Assembly (NCBI GenBank): GCA_002270465.1
Contig: NQOF01000001.1
Coordinates: 64,501-128,500 of the forward strand
Direction: 5' to 3'
Origin: Blautia hominis
GTDB taxonomy: Bacteria > Bacillota > Clostridia > Lachnospirales > Lachnospiraceae
DNA: 64,000 nucleotides
Made by a program: the position numbers and the translations under genes. This document shows, in pieces, positions 1-8,427 of this stretch. Position 1 is the stretch's first letter, and each line of letters begins with the position of its first letter. Under the pieces are notes generated by a model that saw nothing but the letters and a program-made list of their open reading frames with translations, did no database searches and was not told the DNA's origin.

Positions 1-1454
1 TCTGCATCTTTTAAGATAACCGCAGACTGTGCCTCCTGGGACTCTGTGAGATTTTGCAGAATAGAACACTGGGTGGAGGAATCACTGAATCCCTGTGCCA
101 TACCGGAACTTCCCACGGCTATGATGGTTCCACCTGTGATATCCGCGCCTCCGTTATAGTCAAGAGCACCATCACCGTCGGACACAGGGCCGTTTACATA
201 TACGGTTCCCCCTGACAGAAAGAGACTGCCGTTAGAATCAAGACCGTCCCCCTCAGCGTCCACTTCCAGAGTTCCCCCTGTGATCTTAATGTAGGCTTCC
301 GTATCATTCTCCATGCTTCCATCCCCGCTGCCGCCGGGCACGTCTGCCTCCTCCTCTTCCGTCTTGGCCTTTGCCGCATTTACCCCGTCATCACTGGCTG
401 TCAGACTGGTCTCGCCGCCGTTTACCACCACTCTGCGGCCTTCCAGTCCTTCATAACAGGAGTTTACAGCAATCACTCCATCGTTCACCACAACATCCAG
501 ATCCGCATGAAAGGCATCATCCCCTGAGTCCACCGTAAAACTGCCGCCGTCTATCACAATGCTCCCGCCGGTATGCAGGGCATCATCTTCTGTATTAAGA
601 ACAAAGGTACCGCCTGCAATATAGATATTGCCTTTTTCCGTCTCCTCCGTATTTTCTGCTTTCATTCCCTTGCCCTGGGATGTGAGGCTGAATGTGCCGT
701 CCCATATTTTTATACAGTCTTTTCCGGTCATGCAGTGTTCCGCAGCATTGACTGTAATTTCTCCGCCTGTAATGACCAGATCATTTTTTGATACCATGCC
801 ATGTTTATAAGAGGCAGTCACTTTCAAAGCCCCGTTGCCATTTACGGTAAGGTCATCCTTGGAAAAGACTACCCCGTCTACTGTGTTGTCATCTGTCTGT
901 GTATAGGTATTTCCTCCGCTCAGACTGTTCTGACTTCCCTCTGCCAGCGTGAGAAATACTTTGTCCGCGTTTTTTACATAAACAGCAGCGCTTGTCTCAC
1001 AGTGGATCTCCGCTCCGTCAAGAACGATCTGCACTTTGTCACTGTCCCCTGCATCTACCACGATCTGTCCGTCACGGAGTTCCCCGGTAATACGGTAGAT
1101 ACCTTCCCCGCTAATGGTGATCGTGCTGCCGGAGACCTCTGCACTGCCGCTCTCTGACTGAATGGTATCTCCATTCAGGGTTATCTCACTCACCGCATCC
1201 GCCGCATAAGTTCCATCTCGATCGCGTTCGGTAAATTCCGTATCTACCTCTGATCCTGTCAGCTCCAGATCCCGGTCCACGCCTTCCGTGCTGCCGGTTC
1301 CCCCCATCATACCGCCTCTGCCGCCGGCTGCCGTATCGGATACCGTTTTATCGGTCTCCCGGCTGTCTGCCTGTTCATTTCCGCATCCCCAAAGGCTGCC
1401 CGCCGACAGCAGAATACCCAGAAGCACTGCTGCCGCTGTTTTTTTATTATACAT
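1..1454 (-). CDS. Carbohydrate-binding beta-helix lipoprotein (Cthe_2159/DUF4353 family), 3' end outside window
   Basis: The reading frame begins with ATG at 1454 and stays open to the window edge, so the C-terminus is missing. The first ~24 residues form a lipoprotein signal with lipobox Leu-Trp-Gly-Cys, so the protein should be anchored outside the cell membrane. After a linker with Gly-Gly-Met-Met, the rest is a series of short repeats of the type ITGGTxxV or NGGxxxI with many Asp/Asn/Gly turns, as expected for a right-handed parallel beta-helix. This matches the Cthe_2159-like carbohydrate-binding family, whose founder binds cellulose and pectin-like polymers. It starts 5 bp after the DUF4956 stop codon and is the last visible gene of the VTC-DUF4956 unit. 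The ligand here is unknown. Confidence 0.8.
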   Translation of the reverse strand, partial: MYNKKTAAAVLLGILLSAGSLWGCGNEQADSRETDKTVSDTAAGGRGGMMGGTGSTEGVDRDLELTGSEVDTEFTERDRDGTYAADAVSEITLNGDTIQSESGSAEVSGSTITISGEGIYRITGELRDGQIVVDAGDSDKVQIVLDGAEIHCETSAAVYVKNADKVFLTLAEGSQNSLSGGNTYTQTDDNTVDGVVFSKDDLTVNGNGALKVTASYKHGMVSKNDLVITGGEITVNAAEHCMTGKDCIKIWDGTFSLTSQGKGMKAENTEETEKGNIYIAGGTFVLNTEDDALHTGGSIVIDGGSFTVDSGDDAFHADLDVVVNDGVIAVNSCYEGLEGRRVVVNGGETSLTASDDGVNAAKAKTEEEEADVPGGSGDGSMENDTEAYIKITGGTLEVDAEGDGLDSNGSLFLSGGTVYVNGPVSDGDGALDYNGGADITGGTIIAVGSSGMAQGFSDSSTQCSILQNLTESQEAQSAVILKDA

Positions 1455-1459
1455 CTGTC

Positions 1460-2149
1460 TCACAGCTCCTCTCTGACAATCGCAGCCCTGCTGCTTAATA
1501 TCTCCAGGTTTCCATTTCGGCAGCGAAGGGCATCTATCAGCCTCTTCTCGTCTTTCTGCTCTTTCAGCACAACCTGGTACTCCAGACGGAACAGGCTGCC
1601 CATATTGGTGGTCTTTACCTGGATCAGTTCCCATCTCTTCAAATATTTTTCAAAGATCTCATCAAACACCTCCGTGTAATCCAGAGATTCCGGAATCGTA
1701 ATACGCAGTGCTCTCTCCTGCGTATGTTTCTCCCCAAACCTGCTGACTGTAAAAATGGTGTTGACTGCGCCGATCACCACCACAAAAAGTGCCGCAATAC
1801 CGATATATCCCATGCCCGTAGCCAGCCCCACAGCCATAGCCAGGAAAATACTGCTGATCTCTTTGGCCGTTCCGGGCACAGAACGGAACCTGACCAGGGA
1901 AAATGCCCCCATCACCGCCACACCGGTGCCCAGATTCCCATTCACCAGCATGATCACCATCTGCACAATGGCAGGCATCAGCGCCAGAGTTACAACAAAT
2001 CCCTTTGTATATGTATTGCGGTACATGTAAATCCCTGCGATCGCGATCCCCAAAACCAGGGAGGCCGCTGTACATGCCAGAAAAGTCCCCAGGGAAAATG
2101 TGGCTGCTGTCTCGTTCACCAAAATTGACTGAAACCAGGTATTAAGCAC
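1460..2149 (-). CDS. DUF4956 membrane protein
   Basis: A membrane protein of about 230 residues with four hydrophobic segments in the N-terminal two-thirds and a soluble C-terminal domain of ~80 residues. The central motif around SLVRFRSVPGTAKE is typical of DUF4956. I chose a GTG start at 2149, overlapping the VTC stop codon by 8 bp, because a GGAGGG ribosome site lies at the right distance; an in-frame ATG at 2194 would overlap the VTC gene much more. The molecular function of DUF4956 is not established, but the family is repeatedly found beside VTC-domain genes, as here, suggesting a membrane partner for the VTC protein (inference). Confidence 0.85.
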   Translation of the reverse strand: MLNTWFQSILVNETAATFSLGTFLACTAASLVLGIAIAGIYMYRNTYTKGFVVTLALMPAIVQMVIMLVNGNLGTGVAVMGAFSLVRFRSVPGTAKEISSIFLAMAVGLATGMGYIGIAALFVVVIGAVNTIFTVSRFGEKHTQERALRITIPESLDYTEVFDEIFEKYLKRWELIQVKTTNMGSLFRLEYQVVLKEQKDEKRLIDALRCRNGNLEILSSRAAIVREEL

Positions 2150-2879
2150 AATATTTCCCTCCTTCCCGTTTTCCTTCCCTTGTATGCCGGACATTTTGAA
2201 GCTGGTATGCCTTTCCGTATTTGGAAAACGATATGGGATAAATGTGAAGCTGGTCCAGAAGTTCCGAAAGCCATACAGGCATGGCCCCTGGAATTTTGAT
2301 TTCCATAAGCTGCTGCCCCTCCTCCAGTATCTGCCGGCCCCATGCGCCCTTTCTCAAATCCAGTTCCCGGCTCCGAAACCGGATATCCCAGTCAAATGTC
2401 ACTCTGAGTTCCGGCTCCTGCATATCATAGGCAGCTATCCTGTCGTAAGCGATGTACATGGCCGGCCTGATATCTTTATAATACTGTAAAAACCAGTCAA
2501 TTTCCCGCAGAACCTGTGTCTCTACCCCCGGCATCTCACGTCGCAGGAGATATCTCTCAGCCTCGGAAAGCACCATACTCTCCCGCCGCTTGTATACAAT
2601 ACCCTTATATTTCTTCTTCAGTTCCAGAAATACAGGCCCGTCCTTTTTCGGTGTTCCATAACTGCGAAGCCGGAGCTTTTCCTTATAGACCGGCTTGTCC
2701 AGGGATGCACGGATGAGCCGGGCATCCGGTGTATCAAAATAAATATTGCATATGGTGGTTGTCCCATATTGATCCGGGATAAGCCTCCCGCTTGTCCTTT
2801 TTACAAATTCTTTATATTGACTGTCGTCCAGCAGGTATTTCTTCTCGTAGCGCTTAAATGTCATCTGATAACTGCCCAT
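2142..2879 (-). CDS. VTC-domain protein (polyphosphate polymerase-like, triphosphate tunnel fold)
   Basis: This 245-residue soluble protein matches the VTC domain, the catalytic polyphosphate polymerase domain of the yeast vacuolar transporter chaperone and a member of the triphosphate tunnel metalloenzymes. The expected pattern of charged tunnel residues is visible: Glu12-Lys-Lys near the N-terminus, Lys68/Arg70/Arg72 in EKLRLRSYG, Glu86-Leu-Lys88, VYKRR at 95-99 and a late MEIK motif. There is no membrane segment, so membrane association would come from the DUF4956 neighbour it overlaps. ATG at 2879 follows AGGAGG. Bacterial VTC proteins are mostly uncharacterised; polyphosphate or another nucleotide-derived substrate is inference. 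Confidence 0.85.
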   Translation of the reverse strand: MGSYQMTFKRYEKKYLLDDSQYKEFVKRTSGRLIPDQYGTTTICNIYFDTPDARLIRASLDKPVYKEKLRLRSYGTPKKDGPVFLELKKKYKGIVYKRRESMVLSEAERYLLRREMPGVETQVLREIDWFLQYYKDIRPAMYIAYDRIAAYDMQEPELRVTFDWDIRFRSRELDLRKGAWGRQILEEGQQLMEIKIPGAMPVWLSELLDQLHIYPISFSKYGKAYQLQNVRHTREGKREGGKYCA

Positions 2880-2919
2880 GATGTTCCTCCTTGGTTTACT
2901 TATTTTTTACTTCTGCCTC

Positions 2920-2954
2920 AGTATAGCGCTTCAACCTTAAATCAACTTAAAAAG
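2920..2954 (-). promoter_or_regulatory. Promoter of the VTC operon with response-regulator-like direct repeats
   Basis: On the minus strand a TATACT -10 box (2920-2925) is preceded, after exactly 10 bp, by two direct copies of TTTAAG (2936-2941 and 2946-2951) with a 10-bp period over the -35 position. No good -35 hexamer is present. Activators of the OmpR/PhoB family commonly replace the -35 element with such repeats. The same arrangement lies upstream of the adjacent response-regulator gene. Confidence 0.6.
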
Positions 2955-2997
2955 ACAGACAGCAATTTTTTTCTGCTGTCTGCCTTAAAGCAGCCGT

Positions 2998-4371
2998 CTA
3001 TTTCAATGGGAGCCTTGCCGTGAAACAGATACCCGAATCCTTTGCCCTGGCAGTGATCTTTCCCCTATGTGCTTTTACAATGGCATGAGCCACCGACAGT
3101 CCGATTCCGTATCCCCCTGTCTTTCTGGAGCGGGAACTGTCAGCCCGGTAGAACCTGTCAAAAAGCCTGTTCAGATCTCCGTCCGGAATCTCCTCACAAT
3201 CGTTGTAGACAGAAAGCTCCAGGGTTCGCTCTTTTTTCTCCAGGGTTATACGGATACATCCTCCATCCGGGGCATATTTGACTGCGTTATCCATAAGGAT
3301 CGTCACGAACTGCCGGATATTGGATTCACATCCGTTCATATAAAGTCCTTGGGGTATCTGCTTCTGCATCTGCAGCCCTTTTGCCTGCGCCATGGGAGCA
3401 AAAGCATCCACACACTCTTTTACCGTCTCGGAGCAGGAAAAATCTGCGGTCTGAAGCCTCTCCTGCATTTCATCCAGCCGGGACAGCGTAAGCAGATTTT
3501 TCACCAGCTCTCCCAGACGCTCCACCTGGTTTCGGATGCTCCTGGTCCATTCACTCTCCCCCTCACACATTTCGATCACCTCTGCATTGGCAGAGATGAT
3601 GGCAATGGGGGTCTTGATCTCATGACCTGCGTCCGTTATGAACTGTCTCTGTTTTTCCATACTCTCGATCACCGGCCTGATTGCCCTTCTGGAGAACACA
3701 CTTACAAAAAACAGTACCAGCACCAGGCAGAGAAATGCCACGAGCAAAGATATTCCCGCGAAGTTCCGGATAGACTGCAAATCATTGCCGCAGTCTACAA
3801 ACACCAGAAGCGTCTGTCCGTCCTCCTTCACAGTCTTCTGGTATTTGTATTGGCCGCAGTAGCCCTTTTCCCTGCCCTTTTCCAAAACCTCATTGGCAAA
3901 TGCAGCCACTTCCTCCTCTGTAACTGCAGCCACATGCGTCAAATCCACCTGCATCTGAGAGACAGACACTGTTTCACCGGAATCTGTCAGTTCTTTTGGA
4001 ATGGTCACGGAAAAGTACCGGGTCTCAAAAGGCGTCTCCTCTGACATCCGGTAGCTAAACAGCCCGCCCCGTCCGCGTATACCATCGCCCTCCTGCGAAA
4101 CCGGCGGTTCCCCGGGACTTAGCGGTTCCTCAGACTTGTCTTCCCCATCCTTTGGCCTTGTCTCCTCACCGGGTTCGGGAGGATGGCTGCCCTTATCCCA
4201 TTGCTTTGGAAAACTCCCGCCGTTTTGAACCAGCATATCCAGAAGGATATTGGACTTGCCGTTGGTCTGGTAAATATTCAGCCCATTGATCCCCCCTACC
4301 ACAAGCAGAAGCACAGCGAGCAGGGAGATCATGGTTATCATGACAAACTTCCTCTGTAGTTTTTTTATCAT
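2998..4371 (-). CDS. Sensor histidine kinase, OmpR-system type
   Basis: A 457-residue membrane kinase. A first transmembrane helix (about 12-32) is followed by an extracellular sensor region of ~170 residues containing a Pro/Glu/Lys-rich stretch (~60-95), then a second helix (~205-227). The cytoplasmic part has the phosphoacceptor motif with His250 in DAGHEIKTPI, the N box with Asn362 in MDNAVKYA, and a GGYGIGLS ATP-lid motif. ATG at 4371 is preferred over an in-frame GTG at 4377 because GGAAAGG sits 7 bp upstream of the ATG. It follows the response regulator by ~17 bp and probably forms a pair with it. The signal is unknown; the context suggests a cell-envelope cue. Confidence 0.92.
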   Translation of the reverse strand: MIKKLQRKFVMITMISLLAVLLLVVGGINGLNIYQTNGKSNILLDMLVQNGGSFPKQWDKGSHPPEPGEETRPKDGEDKSEEPLSPGEPPVSQEGDGIRGRGGLFSYRMSEETPFETRYFSVTIPKELTDSGETVSVSQMQVDLTHVAAVTEEEVAAFANEVLEKGREKGYCGQYKYQKTVKEDGQTLLVFVDCGNDLQSIRNFAGISLLVAFLCLVLVLFFVSVFSRRAIRPVIESMEKQRQFITDAGHEIKTPIAIISANAEVIEMCEGESEWTRSIRNQVERLGELVKNLLTLSRLDEMQERLQTADFSCSETVKECVDAFAPMAQAKGLQMQKQIPQGLYMNGCESNIRQFVTILMDNAVKYAPDGGCIRITLEKKERTLELSVYNDCEEIPDGDLNRLFDRFYRADSSRSRKTGGYGIGLSVAHAIVKAHRGKITARAKDSGICFTARLPLK

Positions 4372-4388
4372 ATGCACACCTTTCCGGC

Positions 4389-5063
4389 TCAGGCTTTTTT
4401 CTCCAGTTTATACCCGATTCCCCTGGCTGCCTTGATTTCCACAGGTGCACCCAGACTCTGGAGTTTCTTTCGCAAATAGGAGAGATAGACCCATACCACA
4501 CTCACCTCGGCCTCCGCTTCAAATCCCCATATCTTTTCCATGAACTGCTCTGCTGAGATAAACTGATTGGAATTTCTCATGAGCATTTCCATCATCTGAA
4601 ACTCCTTATTTCCCAAACGGAGAGACTGGCTTTTATAGCCCAGTTCAAAATTCTCCCGGTTCAGGGTCAACTCATGGAAATCCAGCACATTTGCTGAGAA
4701 CTCTGACTTTCTCCTGGTCATGGCCCTGATCCTGGCAAGCAGTTCTTTCATGGCAAAAGGTTTTGGAAGATAATCGTCCGCTCCCAGATCAAGTCCTGTG
4801 ACCCGGTCTTCAATCTCCCCCTTTGCAGTGAGAAGCAGGATAGGCACAGTACAGCCCTGCTTTCTCAGCGCTTCCAGCACTTCAAGGCCGCTCATCCTGG
4901 GCATCATGATATCCAGTATCATACCGTCATACGCAGCCGCCTGGGCCCAGTCATAGGCATCTGCCCCGTTATAGACCACATCTATGGAATAATTGTTGTG
5001 CTTCAACACTGCTGCCAGCGCGTTTGCCAGCTCTTTTTCGTCTTCTGCAAGAAGTAGCCGCAT
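4389..5063 (-). CDS. Response regulator, OmpR/PhoB family
   Basis: A 224-residue two-domain regulator. The receiver domain has acidic residues near position 7-9, phosphoacceptor Asp51 in ILDIMMP, Thr79 and Lys101 in YLPKPF. The C-terminal winged helix ends with RGIGYKL, typical of OmpR-type DNA-binding domains. ATG at 5063 follows GGAGGG. It is the first gene of the regulator-kinase unit. Matching direct repeats upstream of this gene and upstream of the VTC gene suggest that it regulates both itself and the VTC operon. Confidence 0.93.
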   Translation of the reverse strand: MRLLLAEDEKELANALAAVLKHNNYSIDVVYNGADAYDWAQAAAYDGMILDIMMPRMSGLEVLEALRKQGCTVPILLLTAKGEIEDRVTGLDLGADDYLPKPFAMKELLARIRAMTRRKSEFSANVLDFHELTLNRENFELGYKSQSLRLGNKEFQMMEMLMRNSNQFISAEQFMEKIWGFEAEAEVSVVWVYLSYLRKKLQSLGAPVEIKAARGIGYKLEKKA

Positions 5064-5153
5064 GTTTTCCCTCCTGTGGATGCAATAAGATAGATGATCA
5101 CCTTTCCCCCATGTACGGATCCGGGAAAGGAGATCGTAAATTGTTTTATTATC

Positions 5154-5188
5154 ATAATATCATAAAAACCTTAAAAGAAGCTAAAAAA
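5154..5188 (-). promoter_or_regulatory. Response-regulator gene promoter with direct repeats like those of the VTC operon
   Basis: On the minus strand a TATTAT -10 box (5154-5159) is preceded after 10 bp by TTTAAG (5170-5175) and, 10 bp further up, by a related TTTAGC half-site (5180-5185). A 19-bp stretch here matches the VTC promoter at about 15 positions, and the distance to the -10 box is identical. It overlaps the T-run of the terminator of the upstream lipoprotein gene. Confidence 0.55.
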
Positions 5189-5225
5189 ATCCCCGGAACT
5201 GCAGATAGTCCTCTGTAGTTCCGGG
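5182..5225 (-). terminator. Rho-independent terminator downstream of the CapA-lipoprotein unit
   Basis: On the minus strand the arms CCCGGAACT and AGTTCCGGG form a stem extended by further pairs (5192-5204 with 5213-5225) and followed by a run of T (5183-5189). Confidence 0.75.
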
Positions 5226-5228
5226 AAC

Positions 5229-5279
5229 AGAACCGTGTGAAAAGCCGGCTAAAAAGCTGCCGGTCTCTCACACGGTTAT
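5229..5279. repeat. Inverted repeat after the lipoprotein gene
   Basis: AACCGTGTGA and TCACACGGTT enclose a second small stem (GCCGGC/GCCGGT type). It lies between the lipoprotein stop codon and the terminator at 5182-5225 and may be part of a two-hairpin termination region. No T-run follows directly. Confidence 0.5.
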
Positions 5280-5294
5280 GGCTCCATATTGATC

Positions 5295-5951
5295 TCATCC
5301 GATGGGTTCTTTTTCATCGCCGTCACTGTAAACATGGACTGCATAATTGACCCCGTCCTCCACATAATACTCCACATCCACGCTGAGGCCTGCCTTTATA
5401 AGTACGGGACAGTCCACAAGAGCCATGCCTAAATCATAGACCGTAGCCCTGTCTTCCCCCTCCCCTTGGTAAGTACGGCCTTCTGTATTCTCCTCGTCAA
5501 TCCTCATGGTATTGCCATCCACGCTAAGGACATAACCTGCGGTCTCATAAGTTTCTCTTCCGCCTGACGGATCATAATGCCCGTTTTCATCAGTAAATTC
5601 ATCCATGACACTGCTGGTATCCCCATTGTTTTCCCCATTTTCCTGGTTTTCCAAACTTTCACTGCCTTCTGCGTTCTCCTGGTTTTCCACGCTGCCCTGG
5701 CTGCTGCCTTCCCCCTGAGATGTGTCCTTCTTATCAGAATCTGTACTGCTTTCACCGGATTTTTCTTCTTCTGTCTTCTTCTTCGGATTTATTACCTTGG
5801 TATCTTCTTTTTTTGTTTCCTTGTCCTTCTTTGCCGTATCTTCTGTCTTTGTTTTTGTATCTTGCTCCTCCCTGCTGTCACCACATCCTGCCAAAAGACT
5901 GGCAGATAAAATCGCTGCTGCTGCTAAAACCATGATTTTTCTTGCTCTCAT
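5295..5951 (-). CDS. Lipoprotein with acidic linker and conserved C-terminal domain
   Basis: A 218-residue protein with an N-terminal lipoprotein signal (lipobox Leu-Ala-Gly-Cys, cysteine at about 22). Residues ~25-130 are a low-complexity Lys/Glu/Asp then Glu/Asn/Gln/Ser-rich linker. The C-terminal ~80 residues form a compact domain ending in EDGVNYAVHVYSDGDEKEP. The same domain, with the same architecture, occurs in the lipoprotein at 62907-63572, so the two are paralogues. I do not recognise a named family or function. It starts 47 bp after the CapA-family gene and is probably co-transcribed with it. Confidence 0.85.
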   Translation of the reverse strand: MRARKIMVLAAAAILSASLLAGCGDSREEQDTKTKTEDTAKKDKETKKEDTKVINPKKKTEEEKSGESSTDSDKKDTSQGEGSSQGSVENQENAEGSESLENQENGENNGDTSSVMDEFTDENGHYDPSGGRETYETAGYVLSVDGNTMRIDEENTEGRTYQGEGEDRATVYDLGMALVDCPVLIKAGLSVDVEYYVEDGVNYAVHVYSDGDEKEPIG

Positions 5952-5997
5952 ATCCCTTTTTTCTCCTTTGTTCTTTCAGATTTTTCAGGGGCGGGTT

Positions 5998-7038
5998 TTA
6001 AACACCCAATTCCGGCTGAAAATTATTTTCCCCGGAATCGGATGATATCCTGCATGGAATCTGCTCCGGTTCCCAGGCCTTCGCAAGCTTTCCATCCAAA
6101 AACCCGAATGTCTGGCGGTATATCACGCTGTCCCAAACCTCAGGGTTCTTATCTGCCCCATTGCAAAATACTCCCAGGCTGTATATGATATAACTCCCCT
6201 CATATCTCTCTACCTGCTGTACATGGGAAGGGTGATACCCCAGCACCAGATCTGCCCCCGCTTCAACGGCTCTGTGTGCCCATTCCTCCTGGCTTTTGCC
6301 GGGCTTTTGGGCCCCTTCACTGCCCCAGTTCATACACACAATTACCATGTGTGCGCCTGCGCCCTTTGCCAGCTGTATATTCTTAACCAGCAGTGCCTGC
6401 ATATCCATAGATTTGTCAAGCACATCAATGCCGATGAAGCCAATTTGAATTCCATTTACATTTTTAAAAGAAACCCGGTCATGTCCAAATGCTCCCACTC
6501 CCGCTTCGTTCAATGCAATGGCTGTATCGTAAAAGCCGTCCTGTCCGTAGTCCTTTGTTCTGTCATTAGCCAGGTTCACTAAATCAATAGAACCCGCTTT
6601 GAAAATATCTGCATATTCTTTCTGTCCCTTAATGGGGTGCTTCCTGCCTGCTGCGGTCTCATCTGACATATCTCCGATAAAATTCGCAACATTTACATCG
6701 GCTTTATCCAGCTCTTTTTTCACCTTCTGAAAAAAGTAAGCCGGATCATCTTCCTTTTTGTATGCTTCCAGGAAACTTCCCTTTTCCCCTGTCCCCCGCT
6801 CGTCGCCAAAGATACAGGTACCGACAGCTCCAATGGTAACCTTTGTCATCTTAGATTCCAGTTCCTGTTCCCGGGCTGCCTGTGCTTTTAATTCTCTCTT
6901 TGCAGATACCTTTGGCACAAAAAACAGGAAAATGAAAAGCAGCGCTGCCAGCAGGAGCACACCTGATGTAAGTCTCTTCTTGATACGCCTGACCTGCCGG
7001 GCACGCCTTATCCGGTTCCTTCTGATCTTTTTATCCAT
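5998..7038 (-). CDS. CapA/PgsA-family protein (metallophosphatase-like fold)
   Basis: A 346-residue protein with a very basic N-terminus, one signal-anchor helix (about 24-43) and a large extracellular domain. Family motifs are visible: a GAVGTCIFGDERG start, NLANDRTKDYG, GFIGIDV, a MNWGSE segment, and GADLVLGYHPSHVQ followed by YIIYSLGVFCNG. CapA/PgsA proteins belong to the calcineurin-like superfamily and take part in poly-gamma-glutamate or capsule-like polymer systems, but many stand alone without a polymer synthase, as here. Several usual metal ligands appear changed (for example NLANDRT where NLANNH is common), so activity is uncertain. Confidence 0.82.
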   Translation of the reverse strand: MDKKIRRNRIRRARQVRRIKKRLTSGVLLLAALLFIFLFFVPKVSAKRELKAQAAREQELESKMTKVTIGAVGTCIFGDERGTGEKGSFLEAYKKEDDPAYFFQKVKKELDKADVNVANFIGDMSDETAAGRKHPIKGQKEYADIFKAGSIDLVNLANDRTKDYGQDGFYDTAIALNEAGVGAFGHDRVSFKNVNGIQIGFIGIDVLDKSMDMQALLVKNIQLAKGAGAHMVIVCMNWGSEGAQKPGKSQEEWAHRAVEAGADLVLGYHPSHVQQVERYEGSYIIYSLGVFCNGADKNPEVWDSVIYRQTFGFLDGKLAKAWEPEQIPCRISSDSGENNFQPELGV

Positions 7039-7557
7039 AATAGCCCCTCTTTCACAGCAAATGACTGGATTTGCTGTCCATGTTTGGTATTATATAGAAA
7101 AGTTGTTACTAATATAAGCTATCTTATTTTAAGTTTGAACGACTTTACTTGTACAAACCAGTGACTATTTTTTTAATGAAATGACAAAGTTTGTGACTAT
7201 CTTTGCATTTTTGTGTACAATAAAAAATAAATTCTTAACATGTCATATACCACAAATGTAAAATTTCCATCCTCTTTCCGCTGTTTATGCCCGGTTCCGG
7301 ATGTAATCTATGACAGAATGCGTTACAGGTGTGTAACATTCCTGCAGACCGTATGGCCGGAGCACTTATCCGTATATTATCAGACAATATATCATTTTGC
7401 ATGATAATAGTGTGAGCGTAACCCATATCCGTATAAGCGTTTGGTGCTGTGACCCTAAACCGGACATGAAAACGGATCTTTCCTTTACAAAACAGGGCAC
7501 CAAAAGAGAGGATTATACTATTTTTATAAGATATGCTGTAAGCAAGGAGGCAAAACA
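7039..7557. other. Divergent intergenic region between the CapA-family gene and the AraC regulator
   Basis: No gene is convincing here. A TATAAT -10 box for the CapA-family gene is visible on the minus strand at 7089-7094. Two imperfect direct repeats built around GTGACTAT (7153-7168 and 7184-7200) lie upstream of it at a ~31-bp distance and might bind a regulator. The part nearer the AraC gene (7240-7557) shows no clear promoter or structure except an AT-rich stretch around 7515-7535. Confidence 0.4.
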
Positions 7558-8424
7558 ATGGAATGGTTAACAAAATTAAGTAATGCCATGGCGTATATTG
7601 AAGAGAATCTGGACAAGGAGATTTCCTATGACAAGGCGGCAGAGATTGCCTGCTGCTCCACCTATTATTTTCAGCGCATGTTTTCTTATGTGGCAGGGAT
7701 CCCCCTGTCTGATTACATCCGAAAACGAAAAATGACACAGGCTGCTTTTGAACTGCAGCGCACAAACCGGAAGGTTCTGGACATTGCCCTGAAGTACGGC
7801 TATACTTCCCCTACCTCATTCAACCGTGCCTTTCAAAGTGTACACGGGATTCCTCCCACAGCCGCCAGAAATGAAGGATGTGTTTTGAATGCATATCCCG
7901 CTGTCAGTTTTTCCGTCACTGTAACGGGAGAAACACCTATGACTTACCGCATCGAACAAAAAGGATCCATGCGCATTGCAGGCATACGCATCCCACTGAC
8001 AGAAAACATGGAGAAAAACATGGAGGTTATCCCTTCTTTCTGGAAACAAACCATGGAAAGCCCAAAGTTCAGGGAAATCTGTTCCCTCTCTGACCAGAAA
8101 CTTGGAACTATACTGGGTGTCAGTATTTATCAGGACCCGCTGCATATCTTCTATTATATAGCCGCCCAGACAGAAGGCCCGGTGCCTGACGGGATGTTTG
8201 CATACACCATACCGGCTGCCACATGGGTAGTCTTTGAGAGCGACGGAAGCCTGAAACAGCAGGTGCAGGAAATATTCCGCCGGTTTGTGACAGAATGGCT
8301 GCCTTTCTCCGGATATGATTATGCATATCTGCCGGATGTAGAAGTCTATCCCATATATGAAAAGCAGCCGGAAAACGGCCACTTTCAGGTATGGATCGCA
8401 ATAACACAGAATAAGGAGCATTGA
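7558..8424 (+). CDS. AraC-family regulator with GyrI-like effector domain
   Basis: A 288-residue transcription regulator. Residues ~8-105 hold the two AraC helix-turn-helix motifs, including FQRMFSYVAG and the second-motif signature ALKYGYTSPTSFNRAFQSVHG. Residues ~125-286 form a GyrI-like/effector-binding domain of the kind that senses hydrophobic drugs in Rob and BmrR (VFESDGSLKQQ, DYAYLPDVEVY). ATG follows AAGGAGG. It heads a tight unit with a free GyrI-like protein and an ABC exporter, so it probably activates this unit in response to a small hydrophobic compound. The inducer cannot be told. Confidence 0.92.
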   Translation: MEWLTKLSNAMAYIEENLDKEISYDKAAEIACCSTYYFQRMFSYVAGIPLSDYIRKRKMTQAAFELQRTNRKVLDIALKYGYTSPTSFNRAFQSVHGIPPTAARNEGCVLNAYPAVSFSVTVTGETPMTYRIEQKGSMRIAGIRIPLTENMEKNMEVIPSFWKQTMESPKFREICSLSDQKLGTILGVSIYQDPLHIFYYIAAQTEGPVPDGMFAYTIPAATWVVFESDGSLKQQVQEIFRRFVTEWLPFSGYDYAYLPDVEVYPIYEKQPENGHFQVWIAITQNKEH

Positions 8425-8427
8425 TTT

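Noticed and set aside
3067-4044. Long plus-strand frame across the histidine kinase gene
   Set aside because: Shadow of the kinase gene; the kinase motifs on the minus strand are complete.
5998-7038. Poly-gamma-glutamate synthesis locus
   Set aside because: Only the CapA-like gene is present; no capB/capC-type synthase genes are nearby.
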